This document shows, piece after piece, positions 15,110 to 23,926 of a stretch of DNA of 64,000 nt (position 1 is its first letter; each line of letters opens with the position of its first letter). Below the pieces are notes generated by a model, which saw only the letters and a list, made by a program, of their open reading frames with translations, had not been told where the DNA came from and searched no databases. Position numbers and translations under genes: made by a program. Source of the stretch: Methylophaga lonarensis MPL (GTDB lineage: Bacteria > Pseudomonadota > Gammaproteobacteria > Nitrosococcales > Methylophagaceae); contig NZ_APHR01000040.1 of the NCBI RefSeq assembly GCF_000349205.1, positions 1-64,000 on the forward strand, in the 5' to 3' direction.

Positions 15110-15456
15110 GGTTATCTTGGATATCAGAAAAATGCCGACTATAGCATCAAAGTACGTTAACTTGGGCGGAGCCGGGCAGCCCAGCGTCTACCTGTCCGAC
15201 GATAACCTTGTCTCATCAGCCAATTGCATTTAAGGTTGCTGAAAAACCAAGGGAATGCAGGGACGACTAAGCGTCAATCAATTCAGTCTGAGCCTTTGAT
15301 TTTTCATTTCGACAACAACCAAGGACTGTTCAATGAAATTCATCAAACATGTCACGGCGCTTCTGGTGGAGATCAAGTTGGCTGACCCCTTGATTCTAAG
15401 TTGGCTGACCCCTTGATTCTAACCCCAAAATATAGTGATGGATTAGAGGAGGTAAA
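15110..15456. other. Intergenic stretch before the PHP-ATPase, with a short tandem duplication
   Basis: No gene recognised. It contains GGTTGCTGAAAAACC near 15233 and TTTTTCATTTCGACAACAACC near 15301-15321, which are weakly inverted with respect to one another and could be remnants of an insertion element. At 15375-15421 a 23-bp stretch (AAGTTGGCTGACCCCTTGAT then TCT) occurs twice in direct tandem, immediately before the strong GAGGAGGT ribosome site of the next gene. Confidence 0.6.
15375..15421. repeat. Tandem duplication of 23 bp (GTTGGCTGACCCCTTGATTC)
   Basis: Two perfect adjacent copies containing GGCTGACCCCTTG. The core CTGACCC is complementary to AGGGTCAG on the far side of the island (about 18313-18320), so the PHP-ATPase gene is flanked by short inverted motifs. 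Confidence 0.85.
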
Positions 15457-18270
15457 ATGGATAAGGGTAATCATTATAAAAAGTGTGATTTACAAATTCA
15501 TTCGCCCAGAGATAGAAATTGGAAAGGTAAGAATTGTGTTACGGAAGAAGAGCGTGAGGCATACTCAAAAGATTTCGTTAAAGAATGCCGAGCGGCTGGA
15601 GTAAATGCAGTAGCTATAACTGACCATCATGACATGGTCTTTTTTGAATATATCAAAGCCGCAGCAAAGGCAGAATTGGACGAAGATGGAAATCCAATTC
15701 CCAATCACCAACAGCTAGTGGTTTTCCCAGGAATAGAGCTGACATTCCATCAGCCGCCGATGCAGGGGCTATTAATACTCGATGCCGATTTTCCAGAAAC
15801 TTTGTTTCCTACTGTTCTTGGTTCGCTTTCATTAGCGCAGGCCCCCAAGAGCGATTCGAAGACCACCCAAACAGTTGCAATCTCCAGTGATACGATAAAC
15901 AGTATAAGCGACATATATAAAAAGCTAGATGGAACAGATGGTGTTAAAGGGCGATACATTTTTTTACCGCACGTAAAGGAAGGCGGCCACAAAACTTTGA
16001 TGAGGGAAGGGTTTCACGAAGCCTATACCAAGATGCCTTGCGTTGGAGGCTATGTCGACGGAAAGTTCGAAGGTGGTGGCGCGGGCTACATCAAGATACT
16101 TAACGGAGAGGTTGAAGCTTGGGGGTTTAAATCTATTGCCGTTATACAAACAACTGACTATAGGGCGGATAAAACCCTTGCCGAGCTCGACACGGCTACA
16201 TGGATAAAGTGGCGTGAGCCTACGGCAGAGGCCTTGCGCCAGGCATGTCTCGCGAAAGAGTCAAGGATAAGCCTAGTTGAGCCTGATCTACCAAACATTT
16301 TTATTGAAAAGATTAATGTCACTAACTCCTCTTTTCTATCAAAGTTTGACTTAGACTTAAATCCGCAACTTAATTCTATAATTGGAGGAAGAGGAACAGG
16401 AAAGTCCACGATATTAGAATACTTAAGATGGGCTTTATGTGACCAAACCGAAGATTTTGGAAAAGATGGAGTCCAATCCGATATATTAAAGCGACGAAAC
16501 ACACTAATAGACAAAACCCTCAAAGATGTGGATGGTGAAGTTAGGGTTTTCTTCCTGGTTAATGGGACTCGACACATAGTTAAAAGAAACCCAAAGTCTG
16601 AGGACGTACTACTGAAAGTTGGAGAAGGTGAGTTTGAGTCTGTCAGGCCAAGTCAGATTCAGGAACTATTACCCATTCAAGCCTATAGTCAGAAACAGCT
16701 AAGTAGCATTTCCGTTCGATCGGACGAGTTAAAGCGATTTATTGAACAGCCCATCTCAAAAGAAATCGAGGATATTGATTTAAAGGTTGGCGAGGCGTTG
16801 AATCAAGTCAAATCCGCTTACCAAAAGCTAGCAAAAAGCAAAGAGCTCTACACAGACCTGAAGAAGAATGAGATTGAGATTGGGTCCTTCAAATCCCAGA
16901 TAGAGAAACTTCGAAGTGGATTGAAAGGTCTTTCGGACGAAGATAAGAAAATATTAGACAGGGCAAAGTTTTATGTGAACGAGAAGAATCATTTTGATGA
17001 AACTTCTCTTGAGTATTCTACGATTAAGGAAAGTATTCGACCCTTCAAAGAGCTTCTAGAAAAATACATCGGCAAGGAAAGCGATAGCTCTGTGGTATTT
17101 GAAAATGACGGGATTCTGAATAGTCATAACGAATCACGAAACAAATTCTATAAAGAGGCACTAGCAAAAGCTCAAGAGCTTGAGCAGCTGCATTCCGACG
17201 CAACTCTAAGGCATGAGGAGCTACATCAAAATTGGCTTACGGTAAGAAATTCATTTGAATTGGAGTATAAGAAAGCAAAGGATAAATCAACATCTAGCCA
17301 ATCAATCTTGACAGCTATTAAAGAGTTAGAGCAAAAGATAGACAAGCTTGAATTAGTGATTAGACAGAAGCGATCTCTATTGTCAGAAGTGGATATGACA
17401 GACGAGGGATTTGATAATTTATACAATAATTACATGCATTTACAGATATTAAAAACCGATAAGCTTAAGGAGTCAACGAAGGTTTTTACACAGCTGTCGA
17501 ATGGTCTAATTAAGGCAGATTTTACAAAAACAATTGATGTTGAAAAAATGTGCGAGGAAATTAACTCAGTCTTCTCTGCGTGTAGCTTAAACATCAATAA
17601 GTCTAAAACAGAGAAATTGGCTGAGTTTGTTTCCAGTTCGACCCCGCCATTAATAAAATGGAATGAAGCAATATATGAACTGAAAGCACTGAGCGAATTT
17701 AACTCGGCGCCTGAAGTTAAAGACGAGTTGCCTCATACTCCAGTTCTGGATAGTGTAGGTTTCAGCCCTGCAAATAGAAGAAAGATATCAGAAGCGTTAA
17801 CCAGTGAGGGGCTTTTAAGACTTGTTGCTATTAAGCTTGATTTCCTTCCCAAGTTTTTCTATCAAACCCACAATGAAATGGGTGATGAAATACCATTTGA
17901 GGAGGCATCTGCAGGACAGCAGGCTACCGCATTGCTGAATGTACTTCTTAACCAAGATGGGTTTCCTTTAATTATTGATCAGCCAGAAGATGATATTGAT
18001 AACAGAGCTATTGAAAAAATAATCAAAAACTTGTGGGGCTCAAAAAAGAATAGGCAAATTATTATAAGTAGTCACAATGCGAATCTTGTAGTAAATGGAG
18101 ATTCGGAATTAGTCATATGTTGTGACTACAACGAAACGAGTGAGCAAACAAAGGGTTATATTAAATACGAAGGGTCGATAGACAAGCAAGAAATTCGAAA
18201 CGAAATTACATCTATTATGGAAGGTGGGGAAAGAGCCTTCAAACTTAGAAAAGAAAAGTACGGATTCTGA
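15457..18270 (+). CDS. PHP-domain / SMC-like AAA ATPase fusion (TrlF-like), putative defence protein
   Basis: A 937-residue protein. Residues 1-~250 form a PHP phosphoesterase-like domain: motif I KCDLQIHSPRD (D11, Q13, H15 where HxH is usual), motif II AVAITDHHD (54-59), motif III PGIEL (Glu94), PHVKEGG (His172) and TTDYR (Asp234). Residues ~280-330 hold an ABC/SMC-type Walker A, GGRGTGKST at 310-318. A long coiled coil spans about 430-750. The signature ASAGQQATAL (~815), a Walker B/D-loop with DQPEDDIDNRAI (~845) and a switch His in IIISSHNANLVV (~870) complete the ATPase. The layout resembles RecF/SMC-like nucleases of phage defence, and I recall NCBI calling similar proteins TrlF. Base composition is visibly more AT-rich than the neighbours and the gene stands alone, so transfer is likely. 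Strong GAGGAGGT ribosome site. Activity is inferred, not shown. Confidence 0.85.
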   Translation: MDKGNHYKKCDLQIHSPRDRNWKGKNCVTEEEREAYSKDFVKECRAAGVNAVAITDHHDMVFFEYIKAAAKAELDEDGNPIPNHQQLVVFPGIELTFHQPPMQGLLILDADFPETLFPTVLGSLSLAQAPKSDSKTTQTVAISSDTINSISDIYKKLDGTDGVKGRYIFLPHVKEGGHKTLMREGFHEAYTKMPCVGGYVDGKFEGGGAGYIKILNGEVEAWGFKSIAVIQTTDYRADKTLAELDTATWIKWREPTAEALRQACLAKESRISLVEPDLPNIFIEKINVTNSSFLSKFDLDLNPQLNSIIGGRGTGKSTILEYLRWALCDQTEDFGKDGVQSDILKRRNTLIDKTLKDVDGEVRVFFLVNGTRHIVKRNPKSEDVLLKVGEGEFESVRPSQIQELLPIQAYSQKQLSSISVRSDELKRFIEQPISKEIEDIDLKVGEALNQVKSAYQKLAKSKELYTDLKKNEIEIGSFKSQIEKLRSGLKGLSDEDKKILDRAKFYVNEKNHFDETSLEYSTIKESIRPFKELLEKYIGKESDSSVVFENDGILNSHNESRNKFYKEALAKAQELEQLHSDATLRHEELHQNWLTVRNSFELEYKKAKDKSTSSQSILTAIKELEQKIDKLELVIRQKRSLLSEVDMTDEGFDNLYNNYMHLQILKTDKLKESTKVFTQLSNGLIKADFTKTIDVEKMCEEINSVFSACSLNINKSKTEKLAEFVSSSTPPLIKWNEAIYELKALSEFNSAPEVKDELPHTPVLDSVGFSPANRRKISEALTSEGLLRLVAIKLDFLPKFFYQTHNEMGDEIPFEEASAGQQATALLNVLLNQDGFPLIIDQPEDDIDNRAIEKIIKNLWGSKKNRQIIISSHNANLVVNGDSELVICCDYNETSEQTKGYIKYEGSIDKQEIRNEITSIMEGGERAFKLRKEKYGF

Positions 18271-18315
18271 TGAGATATTAGGGCCAAAGAAGATGTTGAT
18301 GTTTAGACCAATAGG

Positions 18316-18367
18316 GTCAGACACCATCGAAAAAATTCTTGGCTTTCCAACTAACCCATCACCAATT
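18316..18367 (+). repeat. Imperfect repeat copy 1 (GTCAGAC...ACCAATT)
   Basis: A 52-base stretch starting GTCAGACACCATCGAAAAAA and ending CATCACCAATT. It matches a 52-base stretch at 20574-20625 at roughly three positions in four, same orientation. It lies just downstream of the PHP-ATPase gene in a 235-base gap with no other recognised feature. Confidence 0.65.
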
Positions 18368-18417
18368 CCAATAGCCCGAACTCATTCAAACAGATGAAGC
18401 AAGATAGCTTGGGCTGT

Positions 18418-18429
18418 GGTACGAAGCCC
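18418..18429 (+). repeat. 12-bp direct repeat GGTACGAAGCCC, left copy
   Basis: The same 12 bases recur at 19014-19025, bracketing the small P-loop gene between them. The left copy is also part of a small hairpin (GGGCT...AGCCC). Confidence 0.7.
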
Positions 18430-18505
18430 GACACTGAAACTGTTTAAATAACCGTCTGTTTGGCCCATCAAACGCTAACCGACGATGATATCTAGGATTT
18501 GCTCA

Positions 18506-19003
18506 ATGAAAGTAATGCTGCTGGGCAATGCCGGTGCTGGAAAGAGCAGCTTGGCAAAACAACTGCTGTCAGAGCAGTCCGCTGTTTGTTTGTCACTGGA
18601 TGATGTGGCGTTTGATGGCAGTATCGAACGGCGACCTTTGATGGACAGTATTGCTGATGTGCAGCAATTTATGGAACGTCATAGCCACTGGATTATTGAA
18701 GGCTGCTATGCGGATATTCTTGAGCCGCTTGTATCGCATTGTGAGACTTTGATATTTCTTAATCCCGGTGTTGAAGCCTGCGTCAGACATTGCCGTGCCA
18801 GACCTTGGGAGCCGGACAAGTTTGCAACACCCGCCGAGCAGGCTGACCATCTGGAAAACCTGATCAATTGGGTGCGCTTGTATGAAACCCGCAGTGATGA
18901 ATACGGACTCGCTCGGCATCGGGCATTGTTCGATAGCTTTGCCGGTCAAAAAATTGAACTCACAGATCCCGAGTGTTATCAAAGCCTGATTTCAATATGG
19001 TAG
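18506..19003 (+). CDS. Small P-loop NTPase, adenylate/shikimate-kinase-like
   Basis: A 165-residue protein with Walker A GNAGAGKSSLAKQL at the N-terminus, a DDVAFDG segment after strand 2 (typical of the topology-modulation FlaR/adenylate-kinase-like group), WIIEGCYADILEPL and a basic lid region CVRHCRARPWEPDKF. The substrate is unknown; it probably phosphorylates a small molecule in the cytoplasm. I choose the ATG at 18506 (AGGA eight bases upstream) over an in-frame ATG at 18485. It lies between 12-bp direct repeats and shows no operon partner. Confidence 0.8.
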   Translation: MKVMLLGNAGAGKSSLAKQLLSEQSAVCLSLDDVAFDGSIERRPLMDSIADVQQFMERHSHWIIEGCYADILEPLVSHCETLIFLNPGVEACVRHCRARPWEPDKFATPAEQADHLENLINWVRLYETRSDEYGLARHRALFDSFAGQKIELTDPECYQSLISIW

Positions 19004-19013
19004 GTTGCTCTGA

Positions 19014-19025
19014 GGTACGAAGCCC
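19014..19025 (+). repeat. 12-bp direct repeat GGTACGAAGCCC, right copy
   Basis: Perfect match to 18418-18429; located 10 bases after the stop of the P-loop gene. Confidence 0.7.
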
Positions 19026-19051
19026 AACAATATCTGGGCGCTGACGCAGTC

Positions 19052-20413
19052 TCAGATGTCGACTTCCTCAAACAATTCAGGCACTTCGGCGTCCCAGCCA
19101 AATTTTTCATGAATGTGTTTGCGCATGGTGTCGCTGGCGACGGCTTCGCCATGCGTGACATAGACTTTTTGCGGTTTGAGCTTGCCTTGTTCCAGCCAGG
19201 TGAGTATTTCGTTGTAGTCGCCGTGGGCTGACATGGAGTCAAGATTGTGGATTTCGGCTTTTACCGGCCAGTGCTGGCCGTGAATTTTGACCGAGTTGGC
19301 CCCTTGAACCATGGCGTCTCCACGGGTGCCGGGCGCCTGAAAACCCGCAAATACGATACTGTTGCGCGGGTTGGGCAACAGGGTTTTTAGGTGATGTAAC
19401 ACCCGACCGCCGGAGGCCATTCCGCTGGCAGACACAATCACGCATGGGTAACGCATGGCATCCAGTTCTATGGATTCCTCGACGGAGTGGACGAACTGGG
19501 TATTGTCATCAATAAGCTGGCATTGGCTGTGATTGAGTTTATGTTCTTTGTGATGTTTGATGAAAATCTCGGTGGCTTTGATAGCCATCGGGCTGTTCAG
19601 GTAGACCGGCAGATTGGGGATCCTGCCTTCCTCCATGAGTTTGTGCACCACATAAAGCAGCATTTGCGCGCGACCAACGGCAAAGGCGGGCATCAGGGTG
19701 ATGCCACCGCGTCCGGCGGTTTTACTGATGATGGCTGCGAGTTCATCTTCCGGGTCTGAATCTCCATGCAGACGGTCGCCATAGGTCGATTCGCATACCA
19801 GTACGTCAGCACGCTCAATCGGCTCTGGTGGTCGCATGATGATGTCGTTCTGTCGGCCCACGTCGCCGGTGAAAACCACGGTGCGGTCTGAATTTTTATG
19901 ATGCACATGCACGCACGACGAGCCAAGAATATGTCCTGCCGGGGTGAAGCTGACTTCAAAGCCTTTTACCGGTTCAAACGTCTCATGGTAGTGGAACGGT
20001 TCGAAGTGTTTTAACGCTTGTCTGGCATCTTTTTCGGTAAACAGCGGCTCTGGCATTTCGTGTTTTGAAAATTTCTTGCGCTGGGCGTATCTGGCATCTT
20101 CTTCCTGCAAAAATCCGGCATCCGGTAGCAGTACCTGACATAGCTCATAGGTGGCCCTGGTGCAGTAGATTTTGCCTTTAAAGCCGTTTTTCACCAAGGC
20201 GGGCAGGTAGCCAGAATGGTCGATATGCGCATGGGTGAGCACCACCGCATTAATCGTCGAAGGAGCGACTGGAAACTTCGCCCAGTTGCGTTTTCTCAGT
20301 GTTTTTACGCCCTGATACATGCCACAGTCGACCAGTAATCTATGTTTATCATCAGAAAGCAGGTAACGCGAACCGGTCACCGTACTGGTTCCACCGAGAA
20401 AGCTGAGTTTCAT
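19052..20413 (-). CDS. Metallo-beta-lactamase/beta-CASP RNA exonuclease-like protein
   Basis: About 453 residues with a full beta-CASP set: N-terminal MKLSFLGGTSTVTGSRYLL, zinc motif THAHIDHSGYLP, GHILGSSCVHVHH, FTGDVGR, the inserted beta-CASP domain (PAFAVGRAQMLLYVVHKL, SGMASGGRVLHHLK) and the RMMBL motif SMSAHGDYNEILTWL followed by VYVTHGE. Members resemble archaeal CPSF-like and bacterial YSH1-type ribonucleases, so RNA processing is the likely role. Start ambiguous: ATG at 20413 fits the fold; an ATG at 20428 adds MDDSF. Monocistronic as far as can be seen. Confidence 0.92.
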   Translation of the reverse strand: MKLSFLGGTSTVTGSRYLLSDDKHRLLVDCGMYQGVKTLRKRNWAKFPVAPSTINAVVLTHAHIDHSGYLPALVKNGFKGKIYCTRATYELCQVLLPDAGFLQEEDARYAQRKKFSKHEMPEPLFTEKDARQALKHFEPFHYHETFEPVKGFEVSFTPAGHILGSSCVHVHHKNSDRTVVFTGDVGRQNDIIMRPPEPIERADVLVCESTYGDRLHGDSDPEDELAAIISKTAGRGGITLMPAFAVGRAQMLLYVVHKLMEEGRIPNLPVYLNSPMAIKATEIFIKHHKEHKLNHSQCQLIDDNTQFVHSVEESIELDAMRYPCVIVSASGMASGGRVLHHLKTLLPNPRNSIVFAGFQAPGTRGDAMVQGANSVKIHGQHWPVKAEIHNLDSMSAHGDYNEILTWLEQGKLKPQKVYVTHGEAVASDTMRKHIHEKFGWDAEVPELFEEVDI

Positions 20414-20428
20414 AAAGCTGTCATCCAT

Positions 20429-20756
20429 CTGTTGTGAGTCATGGTTTCAGCTTAGCAAAAAAGACCTGACAAGAATGCCTGGCAGTAAAATTAAGCCTTC
20501 ACTCTACTGGCTGGTGCTGGAATTGACGCGACATGTTCTAGCCGATTTTGCTACATGAAATCGGATCAATACGGTCAGACATGATCGAAAAATTATCGGC
20601 TTTATGACCAAACCCTCCACCAATTTTGGTTTTTAGCAAAATCCTGAACGACCTCATGCTGTCACAGATGTCAAGCGATACAGCTATGTCACCATGATCT
20701 TTGTGGTTTTTTTGTCTGACCAAGTCTGATATACGATTCTTCGGGAGGACAACATT
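20429..20756. other. Intergenic region upstream of the c-di-GMP cassette
   Basis: No gene recognised. It holds the second copy of the imperfect 52-bp repeat (20574-20625) and an inverted pair GGTCAGAC (20573-20580) / GTCTGACC (20714-20721) that bounds about 149 bases. A GGGAGG ribosome site at 20743-20748 precedes the next gene; the promoter should be in this gap but I cannot fix its hexamers. Confidence 0.55.
20574..20625 (+). repeat. Imperfect repeat copy 2 (GTCAGAC...ACCAATT)
   Basis: Partner of 18316-18367. Shared blocks include GTCAGACA, ATCGAAAAA, GGCTTT and CACCAATT. Confidence 0.65.
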
Positions 20757-21293
20757 ATGTATGACACAACAAATGTATCGCCCGAAAACCTGGACTTGCC
20801 CCTTGAGCGTGATTTTTTTATGCGTTGTCTGGTTCGTCACCTGTCAGGCACCCTTGAAAATATCATTGGCCTAGCTGAGGCGGAGGGCTTTATCAGTGTC
20901 GTGGGACAGGGCATTGGGGATGAAATTAATCAGCTATACCGAGAAGCGCTAAATGTAGAGCAAATCCCACGTGACCAACTGGCTGCGGTATTGGTCGATC
21001 TCAAGCAGCGTATTCAAGGTAACTTTGCTGTAGAACATGATGAGGGCGCGGAAATTTTGCTGACATCCACCAGTTGCCCTTTTGGTGACAAGGTTGTTGG
21101 CAGAGAGTCATTGTGCATGATGACATCAAACGTGTTTGGCACTATCTGCGCAGAAAACACGCACTACGCGAAAGTGGTTCTGGAAAAAACCATTGCTCGC
21201 GGTGATGCAGGCTGCAAAGTCAGGGTGTTTCTCGAAGATACAGAAGCCTCAGAAAAACAAAACGGTATTGAATATTTTAGAAGTATTAAATGA
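20757..21293 (+). CDS. V4R/methanogen-output-domain-like sensor protein
   Basis: A 178-residue soluble protein. The C-terminal half (LLTSTSCPFGDKVVGRESLC, then MMTSNVFGTICAENTHYAKV and DAGCKVRVFLE) resembles the methanogen output domain 1/V4R-like fold, a small ligand-binding domain rich in conserved cysteines (Cys in SCPF, SLC, TIC and GCKV). The N-terminus (LERDFFMRCLVRHLSGTLENIIG) looks helical. The stop overlaps the start of the GGDEF-EAL gene by ATGA, so the two are translated together; a sensor or partner controlling that enzyme is a reasonable inference. The cysteines could bind a metal or respond to redox or gas. Function not established. Confidence 0.65.
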   Translation: MYDTTNVSPENLDLPLERDFFMRCLVRHLSGTLENIIGLAEAEGFISVVGQGIGDEINQLYREALNVEQIPRDQLAAVLVDLKQRIQGNFAVEHDEGAEILLTSTSCPFGDKVVGRESLCMMTSNVFGTICAENTHYAKVVLEKTIARGDAGCKVRVFLEDTEASEKQNGIEYFRSIK

Positions 21294-23803
21294 AGTCAGC
21301 TGATTTTCAGACCATCGCAAATACAGTAAATGCGGGCATGTTGTTGCTCAACAGCCGCGGCGAAATCTTGAGTCAAAATCGCTCGGCTCAGCGATTGTTT
21401 GAGGCAAATTTTCAACAACCGATTACACATTTTTCCGAGTTGTTAACTGATGCAAGCCAGGTTAGTTCTGTACTCGGATCGCTGCGGACTGCGACTATGC
21501 AGCCGCTGCCTCGTGATCTCTTTATTGAACCTTTGAAAAGTTTTCTGACCAGTGGCTCCAGTATCAAAAATAATGACAGTGCAGAAGAAACGCTCTATGT
21601 GATCAAGTTTCTTGACGACAATCCTTACTCAGAGCGCTTTCGGTTGCTCACTGACCAGCTTCGTCAACACCGCAAGCTCTATCACCGACTTGAACAGTAT
21701 GAGCAACAGAAGAGTGCCGAGCTAGGCAAACTAAAATCCGCACTTGAAACTGAAAATGATGCTATCTGGCATTATTCAGTTGAAGACCGTACTGTCCGAC
21801 TCAGCCCACATTTTTTGCTTCAGTATGGCATTGACGAACTGGCTGAATGGATCTCGCTAACGCAGTGGATGATGTGCATCCACCCAGAAGATCGGCAAAA
21901 GCTTGCCGAAGCACTTGAGCAGCATATTCTCGACCATACACGACGCTTTAGCTGTGAATACCGTGCCTTGTCAGCAGATGGTGAATATCGCTGGTTGTTG
22001 TCTCGAGGCACCATAGTTGAGACTGACGCCGATGGCAAACCAGAACTGATTACCGGCATCGTCAGTGATGTGACGCATGTGCGAAACACCTACAGCATGC
22101 TCGAACAGACAGAAGCCAACCTGCAGGCATTACTCAATTCGATGGCGGATGGTGTGTTTGTCGCGCAAAACCACCGCTTTGTCTTTGCCAACCAGGCCAT
22201 GACTAACATCATCGGCATGGAGTTTTATGAATTCATTGACAGTCCATTTGAACAGGTGATCAGCGCCGAGTTTCTGCCGATATGGAATGAGCGATATGTG
22301 AAACGGATTGGCGGTGACAAGACGATTCCAAGCCGATACGAACTCAAAATGCGACGGGCAGACATCGTTGGGGAAATATGGGTTGAGTTAATTGCTTCAT
22401 CGGTCACATTCCAATCAGAAAAAGCGGTGATGGGCATCGTCCGTGACATCAGTGATCGAAAAGCCGCTGAAGCGCTGATATGGAATCAGGCTAACTACGA
22501 CTTTTTGACCAAACTGCCTAACAGAAAACTACTCGAAGATAACTTAAAGGCACTTCTCAGCACCGCACGATCCAGCGGTAATCGACTAGCCATCATGTTG
22601 CTGGATTTGGATGATTTCAAAGGCGTCAATGACACTGAAGGCCATGCCTTTGGCGATAAATTACTCTGCACCGTGGCAGACCGTCTGGTTGAAGCTGTGC
22701 CAGATAGTGAGTGCATTGCTCGGTTTGGCGGTGATGAATTTGTGATTGTGCTCAGTCTGGATTCGGATTTGGCTCAGATAGAGCAAGCAGCCCAAAATGT
22801 TTTAAGTTATCTCAGCAAACCGATACAAATTGAGCTGAATACTCACTATGTGAGTGCCTCTCTTGGCATTACTGTCTTCCCACGTGATGCGCGTTCGATA
22901 TATCACTTGCTGCGCAATGCTGATTTGGCAATGTACGCAGCAAAATCTGCCGGACGCAATTGTTACCGGCATTTTTGCCCGGAAATGCAAGTCATCAACG
23001 ATAAGCGGATGGAGTTAATTCGCGACATGCAACATGCACTGGTCGGCGAAGAATTTTATCTGGTCTATCAGCCGATTGTTTCGTTAAAAACCGGGGCATT
23101 AATCAAGGCTGAGGCCTTGCTTCGTTGGCAGCATCCTGCCAAGGGGCAAATGAGCCCTGCCAGTTTTATTCCCACCGCAGAGGAAAGCGGACTGATCTTG
23201 CCGATTGGCGAATGGGTGTTTGAAGAAGCCCTGCGCATGGCAGCCAAATGGCGATATTTGTCTCACAAATCCTTTCAGATTGGGGTGAATATTTCGCCCA
23301 AGCAATTGAGTAACAACGATACGCGCTATCGAGACTTTATCGAGGTCATCAAGAGTCAGGAATATGAAGGCAATATGCTTTGCGTTGAAATCACCGAAGG
23401 CATGCTGCTAGAGCCAAATGACAAGGCGATTGCTCGACTAAAAGGCTTCCGTGAGCTTGGTGTCAAGGTGGCTTTGGATGACTTCGGTACCGGCTATTCA
23501 TCGCTGTCTTATCTGAAAAAGTTTGACATCGATCTGCTTAAAATTGACCGTTCTTTTGTCAAGAATCTTTCAGAGGGTTCTGATGAGTTGGTCTTGTGTC
23601 AGGCCATTATCACCATGGCTCACACGCTCAACATTGAAGTCATTGCTGAAGGCATCGAAACCGAGGAGCAAATGCAACTGCTCAAAGACGCAGGTTGCGA
23701 TTACGGTCAGGGTTACTTCATCAGTTATCCACTTTCTGCAGAAGAAATGGAGCAGCGCATTCTTAACGAGAATCGGTTGGAAGCGACACTCGATCCGAGT
23801 TAG
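21290..23803 (+). CDS. PAS-PAS-PAS-GGDEF-EAL c-di-GMP turnover protein
   Basis: An 837-residue cytoplasmic protein with no membrane segment. Domains in order: short PAS-like (~5-90), coiled stretch, PAS_3-type (~160-265, ending LITGIVSDVTHV), PAS (~275-390, ending MGIVRDISDRKAAEA), GGDEF (~400-560, intact ARFGGDEFVIVL, DLDDFKGVND) and EAL (~575-825, EALLRW, DDFGTGYSSLSYLKKF, KIDRSF, EGIETEEQ). Both active-site signatures look intact. The RxxD inhibitory site five residues before GGDEF is absent. Coupled by ATGA overlap to the upstream sensor-like gene, which suggests signal input from it. Confidence 0.93.
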   Translation: MKSADFQTIANTVNAGMLLLNSRGEILSQNRSAQRLFEANFQQPITHFSELLTDASQVSSVLGSLRTATMQPLPRDLFIEPLKSFLTSGSSIKNNDSAEETLYVIKFLDDNPYSERFRLLTDQLRQHRKLYHRLEQYEQQKSAELGKLKSALETENDAIWHYSVEDRTVRLSPHFLLQYGIDELAEWISLTQWMMCIHPEDRQKLAEALEQHILDHTRRFSCEYRALSADGEYRWLLSRGTIVETDADGKPELITGIVSDVTHVRNTYSMLEQTEANLQALLNSMADGVFVAQNHRFVFANQAMTNIIGMEFYEFIDSPFEQVISAEFLPIWNERYVKRIGGDKTIPSRYELKMRRADIVGEIWVELIASSVTFQSEKAVMGIVRDISDRKAAEALIWNQANYDFLTKLPNRKLLEDNLKALLSTARSSGNRLAIMLLDLDDFKGVNDTEGHAFGDKLLCTVADRLVEAVPDSECIARFGGDEFVIVLSLDSDLAQIEQAAQNVLSYLSKPIQIELNTHYVSASLGITVFPRDARSIYHLLRNADLAMYAAKSAGRNCYRHFCPEMQVINDKRMELIRDMQHALVGEEFYLVYQPIVSLKTGALIKAEALLRWQHPAKGQMSPASFIPTAEESGLILPIGEWVFEEALRMAAKWRYLSHKSFQIGVNISPKQLSNNDTRYRDFIEVIKSQEYEGNMLCVEITEGMLLEPNDKAIARLKGFRELGVKVALDDFGTGYSSLSYLKKFDIDLLKIDRSFVKNLSEGSDELVLCQAIITMAHTLNIEVIAEGIETEEQMQLLKDAGCDYGQGYFISYPLSAEEMEQRILNENRLEATLDPS

Positions 23804-23926
23804 TCCCTCTCAAGTTCACAATCATCACTCTTTTACGTTTCACCCCCTAATCCAAGATTTAAAACTGGTCATTTGTCAGCACCGATGGTAGATATTCATT
23901 AACAGAGAACATCTCGGGAGTTGGCT

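Noticed and set aside
15233-15322. A small insertion element bounded by GGTTGCTG...CAACAACC
   Set aside because: Terminal similarity is only about eight bases and no transposase or second copy is seen.
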